A stretch of DNA of 64,000 nt from Gemmatimonadota bacterium (GCA_041390105.1 JAWKQO010000001.1:1676001-1740000); one strand, 5' to 3'. Positions 13,601-23,016 are shown, counted from the stretch's first letter. The notes: generated by a model not told the origin, from the letters alone. A program made the numbers and translations.

Positions 13601-16426
13601 TCAGTTCCCGAGCTTGAGCGCGATCGAGAAGCTCCGACCCATGTCGTAGGCGCGAAGCAGGTCTTCGCCCTGCGTGAAGTCGACCTGATTGCCGAGCAGA
13701 CGGGCCGCGGACAGCTTGAGTGCCAGGTTGTCCCTCAGCTTCTGCTCGAAGACCAGATCGAGCTGGCTGCGCGCCTCTTCATAGATGTTGGGGGTCGCTT
13801 CCCGGTTCACGGCGTCGATCCGCCGACCGAAGCGATTGAAGAGGACCGTCGCAGTGGTGTTGGAACGGTCGTTGTAGTACGTCAGCCCCGCGTTGACGAC
13901 GTAGGGAGACTGCCCTTGCAGCGCGCGGCTGCGGGACTGGACGTCGAGCTCCTGGGCCCCCACTCCGGGCAGGTAGTAGCGGAAGAGTCCGCCCGCTGCG
14001 ACCTCGGACTGGACCAGCGTCACGTTGGCGTTGGCCGTGAATCCCTCGAAGGCATCGGCCAACAGCGTAAGCGGTGCCCTCAACTCGATTTCGGTACCAT
14101 AGTTCTTGGCGCTGGGCGCGTTGACCCACGTCTTGATCAACTCCGTGCTCGGAAGCACCTGGACCTCGATGGGGTCCTGAAAGCGCTTGTAGAAACCGGA
14201 GACGGCGATCAGGGCACCTGGCTGGAAGAACCACTCCCAACGCAGATCGTAGTTCTGGATGCGGCTGATGGTCAGCTCTGGATTCCCCACCACCAGAAAG
14301 CCGCCGGCGTAGTCTGCGAACGAGAACGGCGCCAGTTCACGAAGCTGTGGGCGCGCCAACGTCCGCGAGGCGCTTCCCCGCAGGTTCATCGCGTCCGTCA
14401 GCTCCAGTGTCAGATTGATCGACGGCAGGATCTCGGATCGGTCCACGTCCGCGCCGGCCAGCGGCTCCTGGCTGGCCTGAGGAAACAGGTCCTGGGGCGA
14501 CACCACCTGCTTGGATTGCTCGAAGCGGGCACCTCCCACCAAGCGGAGGCGCGGCAGGATCTCCGCATCGATCATGGCGTACGCAGCGTCGATGTCCTCG
14601 GACGCCGTGTAGTTGTCGGTGCGGAAGGTCGCTTCCTGGATCTCGAAGCCTGTGGGCGAGATGTACTGCGGCTGAAACAGGTCGTCCGGCTCCAGGGTGC
14701 GCACGTCGGAGTTGATGTCCGAGCCCTGCGGCCGGAAGCGGAACCGGCGCGAGTAGGCATCGCGCTCCTTCCGATCGGCGCTGGCACCGAGCTGGAAGGA
14801 GGCGGGCAAGCCTCGAACGGCGAACGGCACCTTGACGTTGATGCCACCGCTCAGACCGTCATCCACCATGTCCTGGTGGAAGACGCTGCCGCTCTGGATG
14901 AAGTCGTCCCAGAAGTACTGACCGTTGAACTCGCGATAGAGCGACTCGCGGGTATTGGGCTCATATCGCTCGGCACGGGTGAGAGCCGTGCGCCAGTCGA
15001 CCGCGACGTTGCCCAGCCCACCGAACTCGTGCTGCCCGCGCAACTGCGCGTTGGTCAACGTCTGTTCCACGTATTGGATGCGCGTGTTCCGCTGATCGGT
15101 GTTGGAGTCGAGGTTGAACCCCTCCAGCGACCGCGCCGCATCGTCGGTGAGTCGGTTGTAGACGCCATTGATCGTCAGCCGATGCGTCGGCGCCAACTCG
15201 TAGGAGAGGTTCACCAATGCGCCCAGCGACACGGAGTGGGTAGTGACGTCGCCCGTGTAGTCCACGTCGGGCTCCCCACCGCCCCCCGCGCCGAAGGCGC
15301 GCTCGATCAGGTTCGCCTGCACGCCGTAGTCACTGGACTGGTTGACCGAGGCCAGAAAGCCGAACGACCGGCCAAGCAGCTCGAACTCGTCGCCGAAGGA
15401 GACGCCGAAGCTCTCGTTGACGGGGAGCGCTTGGGCGGACGGGCCCCACGCCCCGCCGAAGGCCTGACCGATGGCCTGCAGGTCGGCAGGCGAGAAGTTG
15501 GCGCGGTTCACAGCGCGGTCCCGCGGCAGCAGCGCGGGAAGGTCACGCGTCCCGTCGTCGAAGCCGAGGAAGTCGTAGCCGCCGCCGGCGTACCCGAGTC
15601 CGTCCTTCAAGGACGCCACCGAGTTGTAGCTGCTGGAGAGGCTGACGTTGAAGATGCGGAACGCCGGGAAGTCCTTGGTGCGGAGTTGCACCAGCCCACC
15701 CGCATAGTCACCGGGTTGATCCGGCGAGTAGCTCTTGGCGGTGACGATGCTCTCCAGCATGCTCGACGGAATGACGTCGAGTGGAATGACCTTCTTGTCC
15801 GGCACCGGCGAGGCCAGCGGCGAGCCGTTCAGCGTCGTCGAGCTGTAGCGCTCTCCCAGACCGCGCACGTAGGCGTACTTGCCGTCGACCACCGATAGGC
15901 CCGGCACACGACGGAGCGCCGCGGCGGCGTCGCCGTCCGGGGAGCGCGAGATCTGGTCGGAGCCGATGGCGTCCACCACCACGGGCGCCTTCTGCCGTTC
16001 GGTAATGAGGGCGACCGTGTTGCCGCGCTCCGCCTCGGCCGTGACGACCAGGGCCTCGAGGGCGATCGCCTCCGGCTCCATGGAGACGTCCAGGGTGATG
16101 GTCTCGCCCGCCCGGACCACCACTCCAGTGATGGTCTTGTCGGCGAAGCCCAGCAGCTCCACGCGGACGTCCATCGTGCCGGCCGGCACGGAACGCAACA
16201 CGAAACGTCCGTCCAGGGATGAAAGCGTCCCGATGCCCGTGCCTACCACGAATACCTGGGCATTGGAGAGCGGCTCCCCGTTCTGCGCGCTCACGGCGCG
16301 CCCTACGATCCGTCCTTCGCTCTGGGCCTGGGCCGCCAGTGGCCACCCGATGCCCGCGATCGAGATCCCCACCAACAGCAGGGCGGGGCGTGCGACGGAC
16401 CGGAGGAATTCGACCAACGCGTTCAT
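13601..16426 (-). CDS. TonB-dependent outer-membrane receptor
   Basis: A 941-aa receptor: signal peptide (1-~35, ending AQAQ), carboxypeptidase-regulatory-like beta domain (~38-115, with SLDGRFVLRSVPAGTMDVRV), plug domain (~130-260, with VPGLSVVDGKYAYVRGLGER) and a 22-strand-type barrel ending in hydrophobic alternation at SIALKLGN. Imports a ligand across the outer membrane using TonB energy. Start: the ATG behind AGGAG, giving a clean signal peptide; an upstream in-frame ATG at 16483 overlaps the promoter. Downstream is its putative lipoprotein partner. The promoter contains 11-bp-phased Pho-box-like repeats, so a phosphate or organophosphate substrate is possible (inference). Confidence 0.88.
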   Translation of the reverse strand: MNALVEFLRSVARPALLLVGISIAGIGWPLAAQAQSEGRIVGRAVSAQNGEPLSNAQVFVVGTGIGTLSSLDGRFVLRSVPAGTMDVRVELLGFADKTITGVVVRAGETITLDVSMEPEAIALEALVVTAEAERGNTVALITERQKAPVVVDAIGSDQISRSPDGDAAAALRRVPGLSVVDGKYAYVRGLGERYSSTTLNGSPLASPVPDKKVIPLDVIPSSMLESIVTAKSYSPDQPGDYAGGLVQLRTKDFPAFRIFNVSLSSSYNSVASLKDGLGYAGGGYDFLGFDDGTRDLPALLPRDRAVNRANFSPADLQAIGQAFGGAWGPSAQALPVNESFGVSFGDEFELLGRSFGFLASVNQSSDYGVQANLIERAFGAGGGGEPDVDYTGDVTTHSVSLGALVNLSYELAPTHRLTINGVYNRLTDDAARSLEGFNLDSNTDQRNTRIQYVEQTLTNAQLRGQHEFGGLGNVAVDWRTALTRAERYEPNTRESLYREFNGQYFWDDFIQSGSVFHQDMVDDGLSGGINVKVPFAVRGLPASFQLGASADRKERDAYSRRFRFRPQGSDINSDVRTLEPDDLFQPQYISPTGFEIQEATFRTDNYTASEDIDAAYAMIDAEILPRLRLVGGARFEQSKQVVSPQDLFPQASQEPLAGADVDRSEILPSINLTLELTDAMNLRGSASRTLARPQLRELAPFSFADYAGGFLVVGNPELTISRIQNYDLRWEWFFQPGALIAVSGFYKRFQDPIEVQVLPSTELIKTWVNAPSAKNYGTEIELRAPLTLLADAFEGFTANANVTLVQSEVAAGGLFRYYLPGVGAQELDVQSRSRALQGQSPYVVNAGLTYYNDRSNTTATVLFNRFGRRIDAVNREATPNIYEEARSQLDLVFEQKLRDNLALKLSAARLLGNQVDFTQGEDLLRAYDMGRSFSIALKLGN

Positions 16427-16486
16427 GCGCTGTCTCCTCTGCGATTTCCTCGTGAGTCCGATCGAGCCGTACCTGGCTCGCATGGG

Positions 16487-16542
16487 AGTTTACCGGGGCG
16501 CAGTAACAGCCGACTGGCGAGAATGTGACGGAATGGTAAACG
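16487..16542 (-). promoter_or_regulatory. Pho-box-like 11-bp direct repeat array with -10 box
   Basis: Read on the minus strand, four contiguous 11-mers occur: CGTTTACCATT, CCGTCACATTC, TCGCCAGTCGG and CTGTTACTGCG (16542 down to 16499). Three carry a CNGTYAC/GTTTAC core at the same phase. Exactly 10 nt after the last 7-bp core (CTGTTAC) is TAAACT (16492-16487), a 4/6 match to TATAAT. This is the architecture of PhoB-activated promoters, where Pho boxes replace the -35. The array precedes the TonB receptor gene. Confidence 0.5.
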
Positions 16543-16800
16543 ACATAAATGATTGTATTATCGACACTTACAGCACTGGCCCCAGAGCGGGCTCCGCGCA
16601 GGGGTCACAGAGGGCGCACCCGCTGCCTCGAAACGCCACTGGCGTGGGCGATCCCGACGCGAACCGGCCCAGCCGGGGGGACTCCGGCCACGCCGCTCCG
16701 CCCTCCACGAGGGGCGAGCGGGCGTCGGGGGGCGGGCCGCCGGGCGCCCTCCCCGCCTAGCGCCCGCGCCCTGGCACGGCCGCTGCTTGTCAAATCGCCG

Positions 16801-16822
16801 TCCCGCCCGCTAGGGGGCGGGA
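16801..16822 (+). promoter_or_regulatory. Leader hairpin before the OmpA-like gene
   Basis: Perfect 8-bp stem TCCCGCCC/GGGCGGGA with a 6-nt loop, ending 21 nt before the ATG and just upstream of the GGAG ribosome-binding site. It may stabilise the abundant-protein mRNA or tune translation. Confidence 0.4.
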
Positions 16823-16843
16823 GACACCCGTGCTGGAGCGTGT

Positions 16844-17533
16844 ATGAAGACTCGACTGCACATGACTTCCGTGCTGGGCTTGGCGCTGGTGGTCGGCGCG
16901 CTCTCTTCCTGCGCCTCGCTGCGCAAGGAGACCCAAGCCGAGGAGGGTGCGGCCGTGGGGGCCACGACGGGCGCCGTGGTCGGGGCCGTGATCGGGTCCC
17001 GCAGCGGTTCCACCGCCAAGGGAGCCATCCTCGGTGCCGTGATCGGCGGCACCGCCGGCGCGATCATCGGCAGCCAGATGGACGAACAGGCCGACGGCCT
17101 CGAAGACGACCTCGAAGACGCCACCGTCGAGCGCGTGGGCGAGGGGATCCAGGTCACCTTCGACTCGGGGATCCTGTTCGGATTCGATTCGGATCGCCTG
17201 CTCCCGGACGCGCAGACCAACCTGACCAACCTGGCCGAGTCGCTACGGGACTATCCGGGCACCAACGTCCTGGTGGTCGGACACACCGATGCCACGGGCA
17301 GCGACAGCTACAATCAGGGGCTGTCCGAGCGCCGCGCCGGAGCGGCGGCCCGCTTCCTCATGGACCGGGGTGTGGACGCCGACCGTATCGATCGCCAGGG
17401 CCTGGGCGAGACCGAGCCGGTGGCAAGCAACGAGACGGAGGAGGGACGCGCCCTCAACCGCCGCGTGGAGGTGGCGATCTTCGCGGGCGACTCACTCCAG
17501 AACGCCGCCCGGCGGCGCGCCGGTGGATTCTGA
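16844..17533 (+). CDS. OmpA-family peptidoglycan-binding lipoprotein with glycine zipper
   Basis: A 229-aa lipoprotein: signal with lipobox LSSC (Cys ~23); two glycine-zipper segments (AAVGATTGAVVGAVIGS and AILGAVIGGTAGAIIGSQ, ~35-78) that likely insert into or associate with membrane; and a C-terminal OmpA domain (~95-215). The OmpA domain has VVGHTDATGSDSYNQGLSERRA and NRRVEVAI, including the Asp and Arg that bind diaminopimelate. It tethers the outer membrane to peptidoglycan. ATG 16844 with GGAG upstream. Monocistronic: leader hairpin before, strong terminator after (17567-17599). Confidence 0.88.
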   Translation: MKTRLHMTSVLGLALVVGALSSCASLRKETQAEEGAAVGATTGAVVGAVIGSRSGSTAKGAILGAVIGGTAGAIIGSQMDEQADGLEDDLEDATVERVGEGIQVTFDSGILFGFDSDRLLPDAQTNLTNLAESLRDYPGTNVLVVGHTDATGSDSYNQGLSERRAGAAARFLMDRGVDADRIDRQGLGETEPVASNETEEGRALNRRVEVAIFAGDSLQNAARRRAGGF

Positions 17534-17566
17534 TGCACTCCCTGCAGCCGGACCCACGAAGTCGCG

Positions 17567-17599
17567 ACGGGGCCCTCTCGGGGGCCCCGTTCTCGTATT
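17567..17599 (+). terminator. Rho-independent-like terminator
   Basis: Perfect 9-bp stem ACGGGGCCC/GGGCCCCGT with a 6-nt loop, followed by TCTCGTATT, directly after the OmpA-like gene. Confidence 0.65.
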
Positions 17600-17650
17600 A
17601 GTAGCGTAACCCGGTACATTGGAGCCCAACCCTCGAGACCGGAGCGTCCC

Positions 17651-18958
17651 GTGAAGCGAGCCCCCCGTCCGCTGCACTCGGCCGCGCTGGCCGCGCTTTG
17701 CGCGGCGGCGCTGCTTCCGGCCACGTCCCTGGGCGGGCAGGCGCTACCTCGGACCCGACCCGACGCCGTGGGCATGTCCGCCGCCCGGCTGGAGCGCTGG
17801 ACCCGTCTGGCCCAGGAATACATCGACGCGGGGCGGATCGCCGGGACGGTGAGCCTGGTCATCCGGGATGGGCAGATCGTCCATCTGGAAGCGCTGGGCG
17901 ATGCCGATCGGGAGCAGGGCACCGCCATGCGCACGGACGCGCTGTTCCGGATCGCCTCGATGAGCAAGGCGATCACCAGCGTGGCCGCCATGATGCTGGT
18001 GGAGGAAGGTCGGATCGCCCTGAATGACCCTGTCTCCCACTACATCCCCGCCTTTGCGGGGACTCGCGTCGCGGTCCCCGACAGCACGCGCTTCGGCGGC
18101 CTGCTCTTCTCGGAGCAGCCCGCGCGGCGGGAGATCACGATCCGGGACCTGCTGACGCACACCTCCGGGATCTCCTACGGCGGAGGCCGCCTTACCCAGC
18201 GCTACCAGGACACCGGGGTCTATCAGTGGTACTTCGCCGACAAGGACGAACCCATTGGTGCGACGATCGAGCGCCTGGCGAGCCTTCCGTTCGAGGCCCA
18301 GCCCGGGCAAGCCTGGGTGTACGGGTTCTCCACGGATGTGCTGGGGCGGGTGGTCGAGGTCGCCTCCGGAATGCCGCTGGACGCCTTCTTCCGCGAACGG
18401 ATCTTCATGCCCCTGGGCATGCGAGACACCTACTTCTATGTGCCTCCCGACAAAGCTGCGCGCCTCGCCGCGGTCTATTCTGTCAACGCGGACGGCGAGA
18501 TCCACCGCGCGCCCGACGAAGGGATGGGTCAGGGCAACTACGTGACTGGCCCCCGCACCAGCTTCTCGGGAGGCGCGGGACTGGTGAGCACCGCCGAGGA
18601 CTACGGGAGGTTCTTGCTGGCCCTGCTGCAGGGCGGTCGGCTGGGCGAAGCCCGGGTGCTGGCCCCGACCACCGTTTCGCTCATGACCGCAAACCACGTC
18701 GATACGCTGTACGGACAGCCGGGCCTGGGGTTCGGGCTCGGGTTCGAGGTGCTGGAGGACGCGGGCGCAGCAGCGGTCTATGGGTCGCCCGGCACCTACG
18801 GCTGGGGAAGCGCTTACTACTCCAGCTACTGGGTCGACCCGACGGAAGGTCTCGTCGGCATCTTCCTGGCGCAGCTGGTGCCGGCCGGAGGCCTCGATCT
18901 GCAACGGAAGTTCCGGACGCTCGTCTACCAGGCCATCGAAACGTCGCGGCAGCCCTAG
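17651..18958 (+). CDS. Secreted serine hydrolase (beta-lactamase/esterase family, class C-like)
   Basis: A 435-aa serine-reactive hydrolase of the beta-lactamase-related esterase/DD-peptidase family. Signal peptide 1-~30 (ending GGQA). The nucleophile motif SxxK is SMSK (~108-111). The second motif, usually YxN, reads YGF in WVYGFSTDVLG (~230), and the third is GSPGTYGWG (~380, an HxG/KTG substitute). Such substitutions are seen in esterase-like members, so beta-lactam hydrolysis is not implied. GTG start with GGAG upstream. Stands alone between a terminator and the TolB/TPR gene 74 nt downstream, probably acting on an ester or amide in the periplasm. Confidence 0.85.
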   Translation: MKRAPRPLHSAALAALCAAALLPATSLGGQALPRTRPDAVGMSAARLERWTRLAQEYIDAGRIAGTVSLVIRDGQIVHLEALGDADREQGTAMRTDALFRIASMSKAITSVAAMMLVEEGRIALNDPVSHYIPAFAGTRVAVPDSTRFGGLLFSEQPARREITIRDLLTHTSGISYGGGRLTQRYQDTGVYQWYFADKDEPIGATIERLASLPFEAQPGQAWVYGFSTDVLGRVVEVASGMPLDAFFRERIFMPLGMRDTYFYVPPDKAARLAAVYSVNADGEIHRAPDEGMGQGNYVTGPRTSFSGGAGLVSTAEDYGRFLLALLQGGRLGEARVLAPTTVSLMTANHVDTLYGQPGLGFGLGFEVLEDAGAAAVYGSPGTYGWGSAYYSSYWVDPTEGLVGIFLAQLVPAGGLDLQRKFRTLVYQAIETSRQP

Positions 18959-19032
18959 CAGATCGCTGACGGACGTGGCTACCCCGCGTGCGGACCGCAC
19001 CACGGGTTCGCGGCGTTCAGGGAGAGAATGAA

Positions 19033-20871
19033 GTGGGGTTCTTCGAAGAGCTCAAGCAACGACGGATGTTCCGCATCCTGGCCTCCTACGTGGCGGCCGG
19101 CTGGGTCGTCGTCAGCGTGGTCGACCAGTTCGTCGACCGTGACGTGCTCCCCGAGGGCGCCTACCCTGTGACCCTGGCCTGGTATCTGACCGGCATCGCG
19201 GCGGCTCTGGTGGTGGGCTGGTATCACGGGGAAAAGGGCCGACAGCGTGTGTCGCGGGTGGAGTTGCTGCTCCTCGGCCTCTGCGCGGTGCTGGGCATCG
19301 GGTTGACCCTGGCGCTCCGTCCCGAGCCCAGCGGACGCGCGGTGGGCGTGCTGGAAGGGGGCGCCGGGTCTCTGGATCCGCACCGGATCGCCGTGCTCTA
19401 CCTGGACGACCTTTCCGCGGATGGTTCGCTCGGCCACGTCGCGGACGGTCTCACCGAGACGCTGATCGACGAGCTGGCGGCCGTGCCCGCGCTGAACGTG
19501 GTCAGCAAGAACGGCGCGCTGCAGTTCAAGCTCCTGGAGTTGGCGCGCGACAGCGTCGCACGTGCCGTCGGGGCGGGCACGATCGTGACGGGCTCCGTGG
19601 AGCAGGCCGCGCAGGGCCGCATCCGCGTCAACGTGGCGCTGTCCGATGGGCAGAGCGGCACGCAGTATCAGCGCGACTCCTTCGAGCGGCCGGCCGAAGA
19701 CCTGCTCGAGTTGCAATCCGACCTTGGCGCCGAAGTGGCGCGGCTGCTCAGGTCCTGGCTGGGCGAAGAGATCGCGTTGCGCAGCGACGCCGGCGAGACG
19801 CGCAACGTAGCGGCGTGGGCTCAGCTGCAGCGAGGAGAGCAGGCGCGCAAGCTGTTCGAGCGCCGACTCGAAGAGGACGACCTGGCTGGTGCCCTGGCTT
19901 CCTGGCAGCAGGCGGATTCCTTCTTCGTCGCTGCGGCCAGCGCCGAACCCCGCTGGCCGCGGCCAGCCGTCCAACGCGCCGAGCTCGCGGTTCGCATGGC
20001 CCAGATCTCAGCGGGCGATCTCACGGAGGCCGCCGAGTGGATCGAACAGGGCGTGGCGCACGCCGATCGGGCGCTGAGCCTCGATGGGTCGAACGCTCGG
20101 GCACTCGAGTTCCGTGGAGCGCTACAGTACCTGCGCTGGGGACTGGGGCTCGAGCCGGACCCTCTCCGTGCCGACGGGTTGTTGGCCGCGGCGGAGCAGG
20201 ACCTGAGTCGCGCCACCAGCCTCGATTCGCACCTGGCCAACGCCTGGAACCTGCTGTCCATCATCCACTCGCAGAAGAACGACATCGTGGGCGCCAAGGT
20301 GAACGCGCTGCGCGCCTACGAGGAAGATGCCTTCCTGCGCTCCGCGGCGGACGTGCTCTGGCGCCTCTATGCCACCTCCTACGACCTGGAGCAGTTCGAA
20401 GACGGGGTCGAGTACTGTCAGGAGGGGCACCGGCGCTTTCCCAGAGACCCGAACTTCGTCGAGTGTCAGCTTTGGCTCCTGGAAGCAGGCGCGGTGACGA
20501 CAGACGTGAACCGCGCGTGGGCGCTGGCGGATACCCTGGTGGAACTGAGTCCTCCCCACCTGCGCGACTGGAACCGGGTCATCGGGCGCATCACGGTGGC
20601 CGGCACTCTGGCGCAGGCGTCGCTGGCGGACAGCGCCGACGCCGTGCTGCTGGGGGCCCGAGTGGGGCCCGACGTGGATCCCACGCGCGAGTTGCTCGCG
20701 TTCGAAGCGGTGATCCGGGTCCAGATGGGTGATCCGGCCCAGGCCATCGACCTGCTTCGGACCTACCTCGAGGCCAGCCCGGAGCACCGCCAGGGCTGGC
20801 GCCTCACCAACCACTGGTGGTGGCGAGGCCTGCAAGCCAACCCGGACTTCAAGGCACTCCTCGCCCCTTAG
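19033..20871 (+). CDS. Membrane-anchored TolB/FlgO-like plus TPR protein
   Basis: A 612-aa protein starting MGFFEELKQRRMFRILASYV, the N-terminus typical of a Gemmatimonadota/Acidobacteria family in which two transmembrane helices (~13-30 and ~50-66, then ~78-95) anchor a periplasmic region. The FlgO/TolB-N-like domain (~115-240) has IAVLYLDDLSADGSLGHVADGLTE and a conserved IVTGSVEQ segment. Helical repeats (~255-600) form degenerate TPRs. No enzymatic motif; likely a scaffold or sensor. GTG 19033 is chosen for GGGAGAG at about 8 nt and because it gives the conserved N-terminus. The last helix is Trp-rich. Confidence 0.8.
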   Translation: MGFFEELKQRRMFRILASYVAAGWVVVSVVDQFVDRDVLPEGAYPVTLAWYLTGIAAALVVGWYHGEKGRQRVSRVELLLLGLCAVLGIGLTLALRPEPSGRAVGVLEGGAGSLDPHRIAVLYLDDLSADGSLGHVADGLTETLIDELAAVPALNVVSKNGALQFKLLELARDSVARAVGAGTIVTGSVEQAAQGRIRVNVALSDGQSGTQYQRDSFERPAEDLLELQSDLGAEVARLLRSWLGEEIALRSDAGETRNVAAWAQLQRGEQARKLFERRLEEDDLAGALASWQQADSFFVAAASAEPRWPRPAVQRAELAVRMAQISAGDLTEAAEWIEQGVAHADRALSLDGSNARALEFRGALQYLRWGLGLEPDPLRADGLLAAAEQDLSRATSLDSHLANAWNLLSIIHSQKNDIVGAKVNALRAYEEDAFLRSAADVLWRLYATSYDLEQFEDGVEYCQEGHRRFPRDPNFVECQLWLLEAGAVTTDVNRAWALADTLVELSPPHLRDWNRVIGRITVAGTLAQASLADSADAVLLGARVGPDVDPTRELLAFEAVIRVQMGDPAQAIDLLRTYLEASPEHRQGWRLTNHWWWRGLQANPDFKALLAP

Positions 20872-21018
20872 GAACGCTCCGCCCCACGTCTGCAGCGCTT
20901 CCCGACTCCGGTGTCGCCCCGCTGCAACGTTTGCGCGGGACATCCGACGTCGCTTAGATCCCCTCTACGTCCGCATACACCGGTAGCTGCGAACCCCCGC
21001 TCCCCAGGACATACCCCC

Positions 21019-23016
21019 ATGCATCGCCCCGCCCTGGCGGCCCTCGCGGCCGTCGCTGTGCTCATTGGCTGTGACTCCGGCCAGACACCGTTGACCCCTG
21101 AAGCCCAGGGAGACCGGGCCGACGACTTCGTGGTGCAGCTGAGTCCATTGAGCGCCGGCTTCAGCTTCGCGCCGCCCCTGGCTTCGCTTTCCGTCACGGA
21201 CCCGTTCGACGCCACGCTGGCGCCCCGGGTGGAGGTGTGCGAGGGCATCAGCAACCCCTGTTCCTCTGTCCTCGTCGAGTTCACGACGCAGACGTCACCC
21301 TCCGTCCAGCTGTTCCCCAACGAGGAGCTGTACGGGGTGAAGTGGAACACGGGCGCGACCGTACCGCAGGTCGGTGTGCTCTATCGCGTCCGCGCCCTGG
21401 TGGGCCCACTCGAGTTGGGGTCCGTGGACGTGGTCTTCACGCCCGCTGCCAACGGCAACACCCAGGGCAACTCGGTCGTCGTGCCCAACGCCGTCAGCGT
21501 CCCCGCCGGAAGCGTGCTCCCGGTCCTGTTCCGGATCGAGCAGGGTGCGCTGCCGGTCGCCTCCGGCTGCGTCACGAACCCCGCGGTGCTGGACTGTGAC
21601 GTCATCCAGGTTCCCGTGTCGCAGGGCGGCGTGGTGCAAGTCGGGAACCCCACCACGCAAGAGTTCGCGGGCGAGGTGAGTGTGGCGGCCGGGGACGCGC
21701 TCGTCCCCAACGGCGAGCCCCACTTCGTGCTCACCCTCGAGCACATCGCGCCACCGCCGGGCGTTCAGCTGTCCACACCCTGGGTGCCTTTCTTCGTGCG
21801 GGCCACTGCCAAAGACTCCGACGGCAACGACGTGACGTTCCAGACGGGTGCCGATGTGGTGCTCTGTCAGACCATCGATCTGGAGGATCCACAAAGCCCT
21901 TCCTTCCTGCCCGATGTGCTGCACCCGTTCCTGCAGATCGTCCGCGTGCACAACAACCAGGCCTTCCCGCTCGTCACGACCTTCGGCGCACCTCAGTGCG
22001 CGGGACCCGGCTCGGCGCCCTCCATGCGGGCTCCCCGCCTTTCCTGGGCCGGACGCGTGTCGGCCGGGCTCGGGGCGCTGGCCAGCCTGGTGCGGCCCCA
22101 GAGGCTGGTGGCCTTGCACGGAGGCCTGAATACCCGCGGTGTGGGCGGGTTCAGCGAGTTCGGTGCGACGCTCCCGGTCGACCCGGCCGCCAGCACCGCC
22201 TCTGTGCCCTCCGGCACTTCCGGAGCCACCACGGTCATCACGCTCCAGACCGCTGTCGCGCCTGGAGTGCCCCACCCGACCGGAGGCGGCACCGTGGCTG
22301 GCGTGGTGAGCGGTGCCAACGCGGGCGCACCGGTCAGCGTAGTGAACCACAAGGACGGCACCTATTCGCTGAGCTACACGCCCGCCCAACCCGGCTCGGA
22401 CCAGATCGAGATCACCATCGACGGGAACGCGGTGAGCGGCAGCCCCTTCACGTCCTCCGTCGCGCCGAACGGCTTCGGCACTCCAGTCATCGATGGCGTG
22501 AAGAGCCCCGGTGAATGGGACCAGGCGCAGGCGATTCCGGTGTTCGCGGGGCCGTACGCGGGAAGCACACTCTTGCTCCTCAACGACGCGGGGTCGCTCT
22601 ACGTCGGGCTGGAGCTGCCCGCGACGCCCGGAGCCGCCTCCAGCGTGTTCCGGATCCGCTTCGACAACGGATCGAACGGCGTCAGTGACACAGGCGACGA
22701 CGAGCTGCGCGTCAGCCGCGGTCGCTTCCAGGATCTGCACTTCGATGGGACCTGGCGCAAGCACGACCGACAGCAGGATGGTACGGGGGAGAGCGGCGCC
22801 AGCGCCGCGGGCGTCTTCCATGAGCTGGCGCACCCGCTGGCCAGCGGCGACCCCTCCGACTTCTCACTGGGGTTGGGCACCTCGGTCGGCTACTGCCTGG
22901 TACTGCTCGAGAACGAGCGTATGGCGTTGGAGCGTCAGTACCCAACCGGGTGCGCGGTCGACGCCACGGATCAGACGGGCTATGCCCTCCTGACCATCGC
23001 CGGTCCGCCCAACTGA
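21019..23016 (+). CDS. Large lipoprotein with filamin-type repeat and C-terminal CBM9/DOMON-like domain
   Basis: A 665-aa surface or periplasmic lipoprotein: lipobox LIGC (Cys ~18), a beta-rich N-terminal half (~30-350) with Cys pairs, then a filamin/ABP280-like immunoglobulin repeat (~415-485; HKDGTYSLSYTPAQPGSDQI is diagnostic). The C-terminal module begins PVIDGVKSPGEW (~495-665), a pattern used by CBM9/DOMON-like domains. Probably adhesive or carbohydrate-binding. The long upstream frame (from 20911) lacks a signal, so the ATG at 21019 is chosen. Ends before a bidirectional hairpin. Confidence 0.72.
   Translation: MHRPALAALAAVAVLIGCDSGQTPLTPEAQGDRADDFVVQLSPLSAGFSFAPPLASLSVTDPFDATLAPRVEVCEGISNPCSSVLVEFTTQTSPSVQLFPNEELYGVKWNTGATVPQVGVLYRVRALVGPLELGSVDVVFTPAANGNTQGNSVVVPNAVSVPAGSVLPVLFRIEQGALPVASGCVTNPAVLDCDVIQVPVSQGGVVQVGNPTTQEFAGEVSVAAGDALVPNGEPHFVLTLEHIAPPPGVQLSTPWVPFFVRATAKDSDGNDVTFQTGADVVLCQTIDLEDPQSPSFLPDVLHPFLQIVRVHNNQAFPLVTTFGAPQCAGPGSAPSMRAPRLSWAGRVSAGLGALASLVRPQRLVALHGGLNTRGVGGFSEFGATLPVDPAASTASVPSGTSGATTVITLQTAVAPGVPHPTGGGTVAGVVSGANAGAPVSVVNHKDGTYSLSYTPAQPGSDQIEITIDGNAVSGSPFTSSVAPNGFGTPVIDGVKSPGEWDQAQAIPVFAGPYAGSTLLLLNDAGSLYVGLELPATPGAASSVFRIRFDNGSNGVSDTGDDELRVSRGRFQDLHFDGTWRKHDRQQDGTGESGASAAGVFHELAHPLASGDPSDFSLGLGTSVGYCLVLLENERMALERQYPTGCAVDATDQTGYALLTIAGPPN

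Larger units (their letters stand above)
16427..16843. other. Intergenic region between TonB receptor and OmpA-like gene
   Basis: Divergent promoter region of 417 nt. Its left part holds the Pho-box-like array and an AT-rich patch (16533-16568), unusual in this GC-rich sequence. The right part is very GC-rich and ends in a leader hairpin (16801-16822). ORFs here are out-of-frame, low-complexity and not credible. Confidence 0.5.

Noticed and set aside
13592..15898. 768-aa plus-strand ORF
   Set aside because: Lies wholly antisense to the TonB receptor and has shadow composition.
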